From the NCBI GenBank assembly GCA_964528595.1, contig CAZGTM010000037.1, positions 1 through 38,623 on the forward strand: 38,623 nt of DNA. Direction: 5' to 3'. The translations under genes were made by a program, and so were the position numbers. The notes below the pieces were generated by a model. The model was not told the origin of the DNA and did no database searches. It saw only the letters and a list, made by a program, of their open reading frames with translations. Within the stretch, counting starts at the first letter, position 1, and the number at the start of each line of letters is the position of its first letter. The DNA is from CAYFKJ01 sp964528595 (GTDB lineage: Bacteria; Pseudomonadota; Alphaproteobacteria; UBA2966). Positions 1 through 7,459 of the stretch are shown piece by piece.

Positions 1-1319
1 GTCGGGCCGAACGAACCGGACGCCATGCCGTCGGGCGTTTTGGCCGGCCCGGCGTAGTAGACCGGGTGGTCCAGCATGTATTGCGGCAGACCTTCGCCGG
101 CGTCCAGGCGTTCCTTCAATTTGGCGTGGGCGATGTCGCGGCCGACGATCAGGGTGCCGGTCAGGCAAAGACGTGTCTTGACCGGGTGTTTGGTCAATTC
201 GGCCAGGATGTCCGCCATCGGCAGGCCAAGGTCGATGTTGACGACCTCGCCGCCCAGGCCCGCTTCCTCGACCTCGGGTAGGTATTTGGCGGGGTTGGTC
301 TCCAGTTGCTCGATGAAGACGCCGTCGGCCGTAATCTTGCCGTGGATCTGCCGGTCGGCCGAGCACGAAACGCCGATTCCGATGGGCACCGAGGCGCCGT
401 GCCGCGGCAGGCGCACGACGCGGACGTCGTGGCAGAAGTACTTGCCGCCGAACTGGGCGCCGATGCCGCTCTGCTGCGAGAGTTTATGGACCGTTTCCTC
501 CATTTCAAGATCGCGGAAGGCGTGGCCCAACTCGTTGCCCTTGGTCGGCAGCTCATCGAGGTATTTGGTGCTGGCGAGCTTGACGGTCTTGAGGTTCTGC
601 TCCGCCGAGGTGCCGCCGATCACCACCGCCAGGTGGTAGGGCGGGCAGGCCGCGGTGCCCAGCGTCTTGAGTTTTTCGTCGAGAAAGGCGGCCAGGCTTT
701 CGGGGTTCAGCACGGCCTTGGTCTGCTGGTAGAGGAATGTCTTGTTGGCCGAACCGCCGCCCTTGGCGATGAACAGGAACTTGTACTCGTCGCCCGCCGC
801 AGCATAGAGATCGATCTGCGCCGGCAGGTTGGTGCCGGTGTTGACCTCTTCGTACATGTCCAGCGGCGCCATCTGGGAATAACGCAGATTGGTTTGCGTA
901 TAGGTGGCGGAGATGCCCTGTGAGAGCGCCGCTTCGTCCGTGCCGTCGGTCCAGACGTACTGGCCCTTCTTGCCCATGACGATGGCCGTGCCGGTGTCCT
1001 GGCAGCTCGGCAGCACCATGCCGGCCGAGACGTTGGCGTTTTTCAGCAACTCCAGGGCGACGTAGCGGTCGTTGTCCGAGGCCTCGGGGTCGTCGAGGAT
1101 GGCGGCGAGCTGGGCGAGGTGGCCGGGCCGGAACAGGTGTGCGATATCGCGCATGGCGACTTCGGCCAGCAATTCGATCGCTTGCGGCGCCACTTTGAGC
1201 ACCGTCGTGCCGTCGACGTCGAGGGTGGACACGTGCTCACCGGTCAGCTTGCGCCACGGCGTCTCGCGGGGGCTGAGCGGGAACATCTCTTGATAGGGAA
1301 TATCGGTTGTATCGGACAC
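1..1319 (-). CDS. fumA: Fumarate hydratase class I, 3' end outside window
   Basis: Iron-sulfur-dependent class I fumarase, which interconverts fumarate and malate in the TCA cycle in the cytoplasm. The visible part is 439 residues from the N-terminus; the family is usually about 500-550, so roughly the last 100 residues lie beyond base 1. The three cysteines expected to hold the 4Fe-4S cluster are visible: Cys106 in VLPSCQDTGTA, Cys225 in GTAACPPYH and Cys319 in GVSCSADR, with spacing matching that known for E. coli FumA (105, 224, 318). The start is GTG at 1319, preceded by AGGA about 9 bases upstream and by an in-frame TAA seven codons upstream. It lies 65 bp downstream of sspB on the same strand. 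The C-terminal beta-type domain begins within the window. Whether it is called fumA or fumB is only convention. Confidence 0.93.
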   Translation of the reverse strand, partial: MSDTTDIPYQEMFPLSPRETPWRKLTGEHVSTLDVDGTTVLKVAPQAIELLAEVAMRDIAHLFRPGHLAQLAAILDDPEASDNDRYVALELLKNANVSAGMVLPSCQDTGTAIVMGKKGQYVWTDGTDEAALSQGISATYTQTNLRYSQMAPLDMYEEVNTGTNLPAQIDLYAAAGDEYKFLFIAKGGGSANKTFLYQQTKAVLNPESLAAFLDEKLKTLGTAACPPYHLAVVIGGTSAEQNLKTVKLASTKYLDELPTKGNELGHAFRDLEMEETVHKLSQQSGIGAQFGGKYFCHDVRVVRLPRHGASVPIGIGVSCSADRQIHGKITADGVFIEQLETNPAKYLPEVEEAGLGGEVVNIDLGLPMADILAELTKHPVKTRLCLTGTLIVGRDIAHAKLKERLDAGEGLPQYMLDHPVYYAGPAKTPDGMASGSFGP

Positions 1320-1384
1320 GGTTAACGTCCTCGTTTACTGGATATCGGAATGGGGGGTCTAAGGGCGGAAACGCTCCGCCGGTC

Positions 1385-1912
1385 TTACTTCTTGCGAAAC
1401 TGGTCGAGCTCCACGACGTCCGCGGACACCGGCGCTCGGTCCTCGTCGCCCTCCAGCGGAGCCTCGTCCTCGACGTCGGCCATCATGTTTTCCGCCATGT
1501 CATTTGCCAGGGCGTTGTGATCGCTGTGGCCGGGCCGGTCTTCCAGGGTTTTGAACTGTAGGCCGAACTGCACGCTGGGATCGGCGAAGCCGGTGATCGA
1601 GAACCAGGGCACGCTGATGAACTCGCGCTTGTTGTTGAAACTCAGCGTTACCGAGAAGCCTTCATCGTTGGTTTCGATATCCCAGAACTCGTGCTGCAGC
1701 ACGATGGTGATTTCATCCGGGTAGCGCGACCTGAGGTGGTCGGGCAACACGACATCGGGATATTCCGTCAAAAACGAGATGTAGAAGTGATGGTCGCCCG
1801 GCAGGCCAGTACCGGCAACGCGCTCCAGAGATTCGCGGACGACGCCTTTGAGCGCGCGCTCGACGATCTCGTCGTAGTTCATATGGTCGGTCGGCGTCGG
1901 CTGGTCGTTCAT
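1385..1912 (-). CDS. sspB: SspB-family ClpXP adaptor protein
   Basis: 175-residue alphaproteobacterial SspB (stringent starvation protein B family). It is known to bind ssrA-tagged peptides and tether them to the ClpX unfoldase for degradation by ClpXP. The folded substrate-binding domain covers roughly residues 10-125, with strands such as HHFYISFLT and ITIVLQHEFWDI. An acidic linker follows, and the protein ends in VVELDQFRKK, which has the look of the ClpX-binding tail found at SspB C-termini. The start is ATG at 1912. The gene lies directly downstream of the tmRNA gene on the same strand, so the tag-encoding RNA and the tag-recognising adaptor are neighbours. The fumarase gene follows. 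Identification is by family resemblance and the tail motif. Confidence 0.93.
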   Translation of the reverse strand: MNDQPTPTDHMNYDEIVERALKGVVRESLERVAGTGLPGDHHFYISFLTEYPDVVLPDHLRSRYPDEITIVLQHEFWDIETNDEGFSVTLSFNNKREFISVPWFSITGFADPSVQFGLQFKTLEDRPGHSDHNALANDMAENMMADVEDEAPLEGDEDRAPVSADVVELDQFRKK

Positions 1913-2027
1913 GTTCCGCTATCGGTTTGGTCTGCCCGGAGGGGCACTTGGTCCTGCACCTCATACTAGTCAGCCCGCCCGTCGAGTCGACTCACATTTT
2001 CGGTTTTTCGCGATGAGAACGAATTCA

Positions 2028-2044
2028 CCCGGCCAATGGCCGGG
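2028..2044 (-). terminator. Hairpin at the 3' end of the tmRNA gene
   Basis: Perfect inverted repeat CCCGGCC-ATT-GGCCGGG immediately after the tmRNA coding piece. On the minus strand it is followed by TGAATTCGTT, not a proper U-run, so it may be a weak terminator or an RNA-processing/stability hairpin rather than a strong intrinsic terminator. sspB begins about 115 bases further on. Confidence 0.5.
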
Positions 2045-2363
2045 CGAACCTCAAGTGGAGGGCTTCTGTTGCCAGGTGCCCTCCGAACCCCGTGACATCA
2101 GCTGTTAGGCTGCTGCCGCAAATGCTTGACGATTGTCATTGGCATTTGTTGTGATTGACCCGATAACGGTGGATATCATGCCGGGCGAAAAGCTTATCTT
2201 TACTACGCACGTCGATCCTGTTTCGCCCCCATCAAAAACACTCGCCAAGCAGGAAATCCGGTTCAAATCCGTGCAAGTGTTTATGGTGGAGGCGCCGGGT
2301 ACTGCCCCCGGGTCCGCAACGCTTATTCCATAGGCCGTTTATCGCCATAGTCGGTTGCCCGAC
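2045..2363 (-). ncRNA. ssrA: tmRNA, permuted two-piece alphaproteobacterial type
   Basis: Gene for transfer-messenger RNA, which rescues stalled ribosomes and adds a degradation tag. Read on the minus strand it has the circularly permuted order: acceptor piece first (about 2363-2284, ending in CCA at 2286-2284), an intervening segment of about 53 nt, then the coding piece starting at 2230. The two pieces pair as a seven-base-pair acceptor stem, GGGGGCG with CGCCTCC, with a G-U at the third pair, the alanine identity element. A five-pair T-stem (CCGGG/CCCGG) precedes it. The intervening segment closes a ten-base-pair helix (2273-2282 with 2236-2245), which would stack on the acceptor stem in the precursor. 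The tag frame is at 2143-2105. The 5' end opens with a GTCGG-GCAA-CCGAC hairpin. The exact 3' end of the coding piece is uncertain. Confidence 0.93.
2105..2143 (-). other. tmRNA tag-peptide reading frame (ANDNRQAFAAAA)
   Basis: Resume codon GCC at 2143-2141 followed by eleven more codons and TAA at 2107-2105. The encoded tag ANDNRQAFAAAA has the A-N-D-N opening shared by most bacterial tags and a run of alanines at the C-terminus, consistent with ClpX recognition of a small hydrophobic tail. The ANDN part is the region SspB is known to contact, fitting the adjacent sspB gene. The resume codon is inferred by alignment to the usual tag pattern rather than shown directly. Confidence 0.85.
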
Positions 2364-2369
2364 GCCCGG

Positions 2370-2398
2370 AATATAGGGTGTTCGGGGCGGAATTTAAA
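2370..2398 (-). promoter_or_regulatory. Putative sigma-70-type promoter of the tmRNA gene
   Basis: On the minus strand, TTTAAA (2398-2393), a 17-base spacer and TATATT (2375-2370). Transcription would start near 2364-2362, just at the GTCGG-GCAA-CCGAC hairpin that opens the acceptor piece. The -10 is good and the -35 is weak. The agreement between the predicted start and the RNA 5' end is the main support. Confidence 0.55.
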
Positions 2399-2448
2399 GG
2401 GCTTTCAAAGCCGATTGGCACGGCATTTAGCGGAAATCTCACCGTGAA

Positions 2449-2464
2449 CCACAACATGTTGTGG
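2449..2464. promoter_or_regulatory. Perfect 16-bp palindrome upstream of thyX
   Basis: CCACAACATGTTGTGG is a perfect 16-bp palindrome with no loop, the form of a binding site for a dimeric repressor or activator. It lies between the divergent tmRNA and thyX genes, about 20 bases before a TATATT element (2485-2490) that could be the thyX -10, so a bound protein would sit over the -35 region. It does not match an NrdR box as I know it. No regulator is identified. Confidence 0.4.
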
Positions 2465-2547
2465 CGTTGCTGAAACCGGAGCGTTATATTGTTTCTTCCC
2501 TATTCAAATGCGTAGCACCGCCTACACCATCGCCGGAGAACGATCAG

Positions 2548-3486
2548 ATGGGTCTCACCCCCGACCAACTCGCAGAAATCGAAGAACAACGCGCCGAATC
2601 CCAACCGACCCGCCGGGCCGTCTCGCCGGGCCTTGAGGAAATCCTTTACCAGGCCACGCCCGTACTCGACCACGGCTTCATCCGGGTCATCGACTACATG
2701 GGCGACGACGGCGCCGTGGTTCAAGCTGCCCGCGTTTCCTACGGTCGCGGCACCAAATCGACACGCGACGACGCCGGGCTGGTGAACTACCTGCTGCGCC
2801 ATCGGCACACCACGCCGTTCGAGATGTGCGAAATCAAATACCACGTCAAACTGCCCATCTTCGTCGCCCGCCAGTGGATCCGCCACCGCACCGCCAACGT
2901 CAATGAATACTCCGCGCGCTATTCCATTCTCGACAACGAGTTTTACATTCCGACGGCGGATAATCTCGCGGCCCAGTCGAGCATGAACCGCCAGGGCCGG
3001 GGCGACGTGCTGGAAGGCGATGAAGCGGCGCGCGTATTTCAGTTACTGCGCGAGGATTCCGAGCGCGCCTATGCCGATTATGCCGAAATGCTCAATGAGG
3101 ACGAAGCCGGCAACGCTGTCGACGAGAACCGTCAGGGCCTGGCGCGGGAACTGGCGCGCATGAACCTTTCGCTCAATTTCTATACCCAATGGTACTGGAA
3201 GACCGATCTCCATAACCTGCTGCACTTCCTCTCGCTCAGGGCCGACGAGCACGCCCAGTACGAAATCCGCGTCTACGCCCAGGCCATGCTGGAGACATTG
3301 GAAAAATGGGTGCCGGCGACCTACAAGGCCTTCATGGATTACCGCGTCGGCGGCACGACGATCTCGGAAAAGGGCATGGCGGTGGTGCGCCGCATGTTGG
3401 CTGGCGAGGCGGTCGAGCAGGCTGACAGCGGCATGTCGCCGCGCGAATGGCGCGAACTGATGGCCGAGCTGGAACGCGGGGACTGA
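2548..3486 (+). CDS. thyX: Flavin-dependent thymidylate synthase ThyX
   Basis: 312-residue FAD-dependent thymidylate synthase, which methylates dUMP to dTMP using methylenetetrahydrofolate and NADPH in the cytoplasm. The ThyX signature is visible as RHR at residues 112-114 followed by TANVNEYSARY, where the conserved serine and arginine bind dUMP. Downstream, HNLLHFLSLR and AQYEIRVYAQAM are typical of the C-terminal helical part. The open frame extends upstream to 2461, but ATG at 2548 (MGLTPDQ) is chosen because GGAG lies 9 bases before it and the extra 29 codons look non-coding. deoD follows after four bases, suggesting one nucleotide-metabolism operon. ThyX usually replaces ThyA; I see no thyA here. 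Confidence 0.96.
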   Translation: MGLTPDQLAEIEEQRAESQPTRRAVSPGLEEILYQATPVLDHGFIRVIDYMGDDGAVVQAARVSYGRGTKSTRDDAGLVNYLLRHRHTTPFEMCEIKYHVKLPIFVARQWIRHRTANVNEYSARYSILDNEFYIPTADNLAAQSSMNRQGRGDVLEGDEAARVFQLLREDSERAYADYAEMLNEDEAGNAVDENRQGLARELARMNLSLNFYTQWYWKTDLHNLLHFLSLRADEHAQYEIRVYAQAMLETLEKWVPATYKAFMDYRVGGTTISEKGMAVVRRMLAGEAVEQADSGMSPREWRELMAELERGD

Positions 3487-3490
3487 CGTC

Positions 3491-4198
3491 TTGGGCACAC
3501 CCCATATTGCCGCCGAACCAGGCGATATAGCCGAAACGGTCCTGCTGCCGGGCGATCCGCTGCGCGCCAAATGGGTGGCCGAGACCTACCTTGAAGACGC
3601 CGTTCAATACAACGCCGTGCGCAACATGTTCGGCTATACCGGCACCTACAACGGTAAACCGGTGTCGATCCAGGGAACCGGCATGGGCATGCCGTCGCTG
3701 GCGATTTACGTTCATGAACTGCTCAACGAGTTCGGCGCCAAGACGTTGGTCCGCATCGGCAGTTGCGGCGCCTTGCGCAACGAGGTCAAGGTGCGGGACT
3801 TGATCCTGGCGACGGCCTCGTCGACCGATTCAGGCGCCAACCGGGCAATCTTCGGCGACATCGACTACGCCGCCGCGGCGGATTTTTCCCTGACGCGGGC
3901 GTTGGCCGACAAGGCCGACGAGCTGGCAATCAGCTATCACGCGGGGCCGATCGTCTCGGGCGATCAATTCTACCGACCGGAAGACAGTTTCCTCGACCTT
4001 CTTACGCGTCACGGCGCCCTGGGCGTCGAAATGGAAGCGGCCCTGCTGTTCCGCCTGGCCGCCGGCATGGGCGCCCGCGCCGCAGCCGTTTTGAGCGTCA
4101 GCGATCACCTGATCACGGGCGAGGACCTGCCGCCCGAGGAACGCGAGCGCGGCTTCGGCGACATGGTGCGCCTGGTGCTGGAAACGGTGACGGGTTAG
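3491..4198 (+). CDS. deoD: Purine-nucleoside phosphorylase, DeoD type
   Basis: 235-residue hexameric-type purine nucleoside phosphorylase, which splits purine (deoxy)ribonucleosides with phosphate to the base and (deoxy)ribose-1-phosphate in salvage. The N-terminus GTPHIAAEPGDIAETVLLPGDPLRAK matches the DeoD phosphate-binding start region almost position for position with the E. coli protein. GVEMEAA (ribose site) and VSDHLITGE (catalytic Asp) are present. The start is TTG at 3491: no ATG or GTG lies near, and homology begins exactly there. It is four bases after the thyX stop and probably translated by coupling. A convergent glutathione S-transferase gene follows, with hairpins between. Confidence 0.95.
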   Translation: MGTPHIAAEPGDIAETVLLPGDPLRAKWVAETYLEDAVQYNAVRNMFGYTGTYNGKPVSIQGTGMGMPSLAIYVHELLNEFGAKTLVRIGSCGALRNEVKVRDLILATASSTDSGANRAIFGDIDYAAAADFSLTRALADKADELAISYHAGPIVSGDQFYRPEDSFLDLLTRHGALGVEMEAALLFRLAAGMGARAAAVLSVSDHLITGEDLPPEERERGFGDMVRLVLETVTG

Positions 4199-4233
4199 CT
4201 GCCAATTCCTGGGCAGCTGTCCCCCCATCCTGT

Positions 4234-4312
4234 CCTTCCCCCACAAGGGGGGAAGGAACTCACTTGGAAGTTTCGCCCACCAATTCTAGCCCTCCCCCTT
4301 GATGGGGGAGGG
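4234..4312. repeat. Two strong GC hairpins between convergent genes (dispersed-repeat-like)
   Basis: Two perfect nine-base-pair hairpins: CCTTCCCCC/GGGGGAAGG (4234-4256, five-base loop) and CCCTCCCCC/GGGGGAGGG (4290-4312, loop TTGAT). The second is followed by a GGGTGGGGGTGG tract. Sequences of this style are, from memory, scattered between genes in many alphaproteobacterial genomes. They lie between the deoD stop and the convergent GST stop and may act as a bidirectional termination or mRNA-end structure. Neither has a U-run. Confidence 0.55.
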
Positions 4313-4349
4313 TTGGGTGGGGGTGGAGTCACAAGGAATAGGCCCTGAT

Positions 4350-4964
4350 TTAGCCGACCGGGAAAGGCGACCGCTCAAAAGCCTCCATCGCTTCACAGGA
4401 TTTATTCAGCCGCTCCAGCGCCGCATGGGTGCGGGCGTCGAAATGGCTGGGCGGCTTGTTCTTGAGGAACGTTACGACGATGGCGGCGGTGATGTCGTCC
4501 TGGTGAATATTCTCGGCTTCCATAGGATCGTCACGAAAGGACAGCTCCAGCCAGCCCAGCGCCGAATCGATCTGCGTTTGCAGCCGGTCGATGACGGCCT
4601 GATCCTGTGAACCCTCGCGTCGCCGGTACAACTCGCCGCGCAGGGCGATGGCCTTATCGGCCAAACCCAGCGCCACGGTGGTGCGTTGGACGCTGTTCCG
4701 CCGGTCCGGGCCGCGCGCGGGTGTTAGTGCCCGATCCGGGCCGACCGTTTCGTCGATATGGTCGAGGATCGCCTGGCTGTCGACCAGCGTTTCGCCGTCA
4801 TCGAGCTTCAATGCCGGCACCAGCCCCAGCGGATTGACCGCCAGCATGTCGTCGAGATCCTGCCAAGTTGACAAAGGATCCTGCTCGAACGGCATGCCGA
4901 GCAGGTTCAGCGAAACCGCCACCCTTCTCACAAAGGGCGAATCAAGTTGTCCGACCAGGATCAT
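4350..4964 (-). CDS. Glutathione S-transferase family protein
   Basis: 204-residue cytosolic GST-fold protein. The thioredoxin-like N-terminal domain spans roughly residues 1-78. The N-terminal LDSPFVRR motif provides a serine where GSTs activate glutathione, VPAL carries the cis-proline, and DSQAILDHID is the gamma-glutamyl-binding region. An all-helical C-terminal domain follows. Substrate is unknown; subfamilies of this kind conjugate or reduce small electrophiles. It starts 17 bases after the stop of the Mrp ATPase gene on the same strand and is probably co-transcribed with it. Start ATG at 4964. Confidence 0.88.
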   Translation of the reverse strand: MILVGQLDSPFVRRVAVSLNLLGMPFEQDPLSTWQDLDDMLAVNPLGLVPALKLDDGETLVDSQAILDHIDETVGPDRALTPARGPDRRNSVQRTTVALGLADKAIALRGELYRRREGSQDQAVIDRLQTQIDSALGWLELSFRDDPMEAENIHQDDITAAIVVTFLKNKPPSHFDARTHAALERLNKSCEAMEAFERSPFPVG

Positions 4965-4981
4965 TCAATAAGGATACGGGA

Positions 4982-6109
4982 TTAACTCACCACAATTCTA
5001 GGGGCCGCGGCTTCGGCTTCGGCGTCGGCGGTCTTGATCTTCTCGGCGACCTTGGCGGCGATTTCCTTGAAAGCCACGGAGACCGAATGGTCGGGTTCCT
5101 TGGCGGTGATCGGCGTGCCGGTGTCGGAAGTTTCGCGCAAACGCGGGTCGATCGGGATCTCGCCGAGGAAATCGATGCCCTGGCGCGCCGCCTCGTCGCG
5201 CGCGCCGCCGTGACCGAAGATATCCGTGCGTTCGTCGCAATGGGGGCAGACGAAGTAGCTCATGTTCTCGATCAGCCCGAGGGTGGGCACGTTGACCTTG
5301 TCGAACATGGCGATGCCCTTGCGCGCATCGGCTAGGGCGACGTCCTGCGGCGTCGAAACCACCACGGCGCCCGTCAGCGGCACGCGCTGGGCCATGGTGA
5401 GCTGGGCGTCACCGGTGCCCGGCGGCAGGTCGCAGACCAAAACGTCGAGGTCGCCCCACTTGACGTCCCGCATCATCTGTTCCAGAGCACTCATGACCAT
5501 GGGGCCGCGCCAGATCATCGGCGTTTCTTCCGGCACCAGGAAGCCGATCGACATGGCTTCGATGCCGTAGTTGGACATCGGCATCATGTATTTGCCGTCG
5601 GGCGACAGCGGGCTGCCGCCGATGCCCATCATGCGGGGTAGGGAGGGGCCGTAGACGTCGGCGTCCATCAGGCCGACCTTGAGGCCGCCGGCTGCCAGGC
5701 CCAGCGCCAGATTGACTGCGACGGTCGATTTACCTACACCGCCCTTGCCCGAGGCCACGGCAATGATCGATTTGACGCCCGGAATTTCCATGCCGCCGGG
5801 CTGTTGCTGGCCGGAATGGCGTTCCTGTTCGGCTTCCACCGGCGCTTCCGCCTCGCCGCCGCGTTCTGCCGTCAGAACCACGGTGGCGGACAGCACGCCG
5901 GGCAGGTCAAAAACGATTTCCTCGCAGGCTTTGCGCAGGGGTTCCATGGCTTCCGCGTCGGCTGGATCGACCTCGATGCTGAAAACGACGTGCCCGTCCT
6001 TGATCTGCAAGCCCTGAATCATGTTCAGCTCGACGACGCTTTTGCCTGACTCCTGATCCTTGATTTCGTTGAGGGCTTCCCAGACTTGTTCGTCAGTGAC
6101 GGTGGACAT
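4982..6109 (-). CDS. apbC: Mrp/ApbC iron-sulfur cluster carrier P-loop ATPase
   Basis: 375-residue Mrp/NBP35-family ATPase that carries 4Fe-4S clusters to target apoproteins in the cytoplasm. Residues about 5-85 form a MIP18/DUF59-type domain. A glutamate-rich linker follows, then the deviant Walker A GKGGVGKS at residues 121-128, Walker B-like DADVYGPS, and CPHC, the cysteine pair that bridges the cluster in the dimer. The open frame extends to 6211, but ATG at 6109 (MSTVTDEQ) is chosen: GGAG lies about 10 bases upstream and the extra 34 residues look non-coding. A GST gene follows 17 bases downstream; hflK is divergent. The N-terminal DUF59 fusion is common in the family. Confidence 0.95.
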   Translation of the reverse strand: MSTVTDEQVWEALNEIKDQESGKSVVELNMIQGLQIKDGHVVFSIEVDPADAEAMEPLRKACEEIVFDLPGVLSATVVLTAERGGEAEAPVEAEQERHSGQQQPGGMEIPGVKSIIAVASGKGGVGKSTVAVNLALGLAAGGLKVGLMDADVYGPSLPRMMGIGGSPLSPDGKYMMPMSNYGIEAMSIGFLVPEETPMIWRGPMVMSALEQMMRDVKWGDLDVLVCDLPPGTGDAQLTMAQRVPLTGAVVVSTPQDVALADARKGIAMFDKVNVPTLGLIENMSYFVCPHCDERTDIFGHGGARDEAARQGIDFLGEIPIDPRLRETSDTGTPITAKEPDHSVSVAFKEIAAKVAEKIKTADAEAEAAAPRIVVS

Positions 6110-6352
6110 GCTTGAAATTCTCCAGAAAAGTGCCGATATGCTTGGACGATGACGGCGGATAGAAAAGACTTGGGGGTGAATGGGGGTTATTGTTGTGCTG
6201 CGACACGCCATGCTTCATTGCGCACCGCTTCAAGCTGTCATATAACGCGCATGGCGACGAATTTAAAGCTTTGTAAAACCCTACTGATTTTGGCCCTTTA
6301 GCGGGCCGGTTTATGAATATTCCTTTTTTTCGGGACGGAGGACGATAGAGCC

Positions 6353-7459
6353 ATGCCATGGAGCAATCAGGGCGGCGGCGGCGGCGGCGGCTGGCAGGGC
6401 GGCGGCGGTGGCCGTGGCCCATGGGGGCAAGGCCCCGGCGGTCAGCAACCGCCTAATCTCGAGGATCTTTTGCGGCAAAGCCAGGACAAGTTTAAACGCT
6501 TCCTGCCGGGCGGCGGCGGCGGCGGTAAAATCGCAGCGCTTGTTCTGCTCGTCCTTGTGGGGTTGTGGGCGGCCAGCGGGTTTTACCGCGTCGAAGCCGA
6601 CCAGCAGGGCATCGTCCTGCGCTTCGGCGAGTACGTGAAGTTCACCACGCCGGGCCTGCACTACCATTTGCCGAGCCCTATCGAATCGGTGCTGACGCCT
6701 CGGGTGACTCGTGTCAACCGCATCGACGTGGGATTTAGGGCGCGCGGCGATTCGAGCCGTTCAACGTCACGGCAGGATGTGCCGGAAGAAAGCTTGATGC
6801 TCACTGGTGACGAGAACATCGTCGACATCGACTTCACAATTCTTTGGGTGATCAAGGATGCCGGCAGCTTCCTATTCAACGTTCAGCGCCCCGAAGCGAC
6901 CGTAAAGGCCGTGGCGGAAAGCGCCATGCGCGAAATCGTCGGCAACACTCCGATCGCCGCGGCCCTGGCCGAAGGTAAGCTATTGATTGAGGACAAGGCG
7001 CGCAAGCTGACCCAGCAGATCCTCGACGATTACAAAGCCGGTGTCGAAGTGCAGAACGTCAAGCTGCAGAAAGTGGATCCGCCGGGCGCCGTCATCGATT
7101 CCTTCCGCGACGTCCAGCGTGCTCGCGCCGACTTGGAGCGCCAACGCAACGAGGCTGAAGGTTATGCCAACGACATCATTCCGCGCGCCCGAGGCGAAGC
7201 GGAACAGATGATCCAGAAGGCCGAAGCCTACAAGCAGGAAGTCGTCGCCCGCGCCGAAGGTGACGCCAACCGGTTCCTGGCCGTCTACCGGGAATTCGCC
7301 CAGGCCAAGGACGTGACCACCAAGCGGATCTACCTCGAAACCATGGAAGAGGTTCTGCGCGGTATGAACAAGGTCATCATCGACGGCAAGAGCGGCTCCG
7401 GCGTCGTGCCCTACTTGCCGCTGCCTGAAATACAGAAGCGCGCGGGAGGCAGCCAATGA
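6353..7459 (+). CDS. hflK: HflK, SPFH-domain regulator of FtsH protease
   Basis: 368-residue membrane protein that forms, with HflC, the large periplasm-facing HflKC assembly surrounding the FtsH protease. The N-terminus (residues 1-60) is very rich in glycine with tryptophans, as in other HflK proteins. One membrane span follows (about 61-78, LVLLVLVGLWAASGFY), then the SPFH/band-7 domain opening with VEADQQGIVLRFGEY, and a long charged helix rich in Ala/Glu/Arg. Start ATG at 6353 with GGAGG 11 bases upstream. The stop overlaps the hflC start in ATGA, giving translational coupling of the two subunits. It is divergent from apbC across a 243-bp gap with no promoter I can define confidently. 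Confidence 0.95.
   Translation: MPWSNQGGGGGGGWQGGGGGRGPWGQGPGGQQPPNLEDLLRQSQDKFKRFLPGGGGGGKIAALVLLVLVGLWAASGFYRVEADQQGIVLRFGEYVKFTTPGLHYHLPSPIESVLTPRVTRVNRIDVGFRARGDSSRSTSRQDVPEESLMLTGDENIVDIDFTILWVIKDAGSFLFNVQRPEATVKAVAESAMREIVGNTPIAAALAEGKLLIEDKARKLTQQILDDYKAGVEVQNVKLQKVDPPGAVIDSFRDVQRARADLERQRNEAEGYANDIIPRARGEAEQMIQKAEAYKQEVVARAEGDANRFLAVYREFAQAKDVTTKRIYLETMEEVLRGMNKVIIDGKSGSGVVPYLPLPEIQKRAGGSQ

Noticed and set aside
1364..1380. Hairpin GGCGGA/TCCGCC between sspB and the fumarase gene as terminator
   Set aside because: Only six pairs and no U-run on either side; too weak to claim.
2133..2333. Plus-strand 66-codon open frame
   Set aside because: It lies antisense over the tmRNA acceptor stem, intervening helix and tag, all of which are explained on the minus strand; the peptide has no family look.
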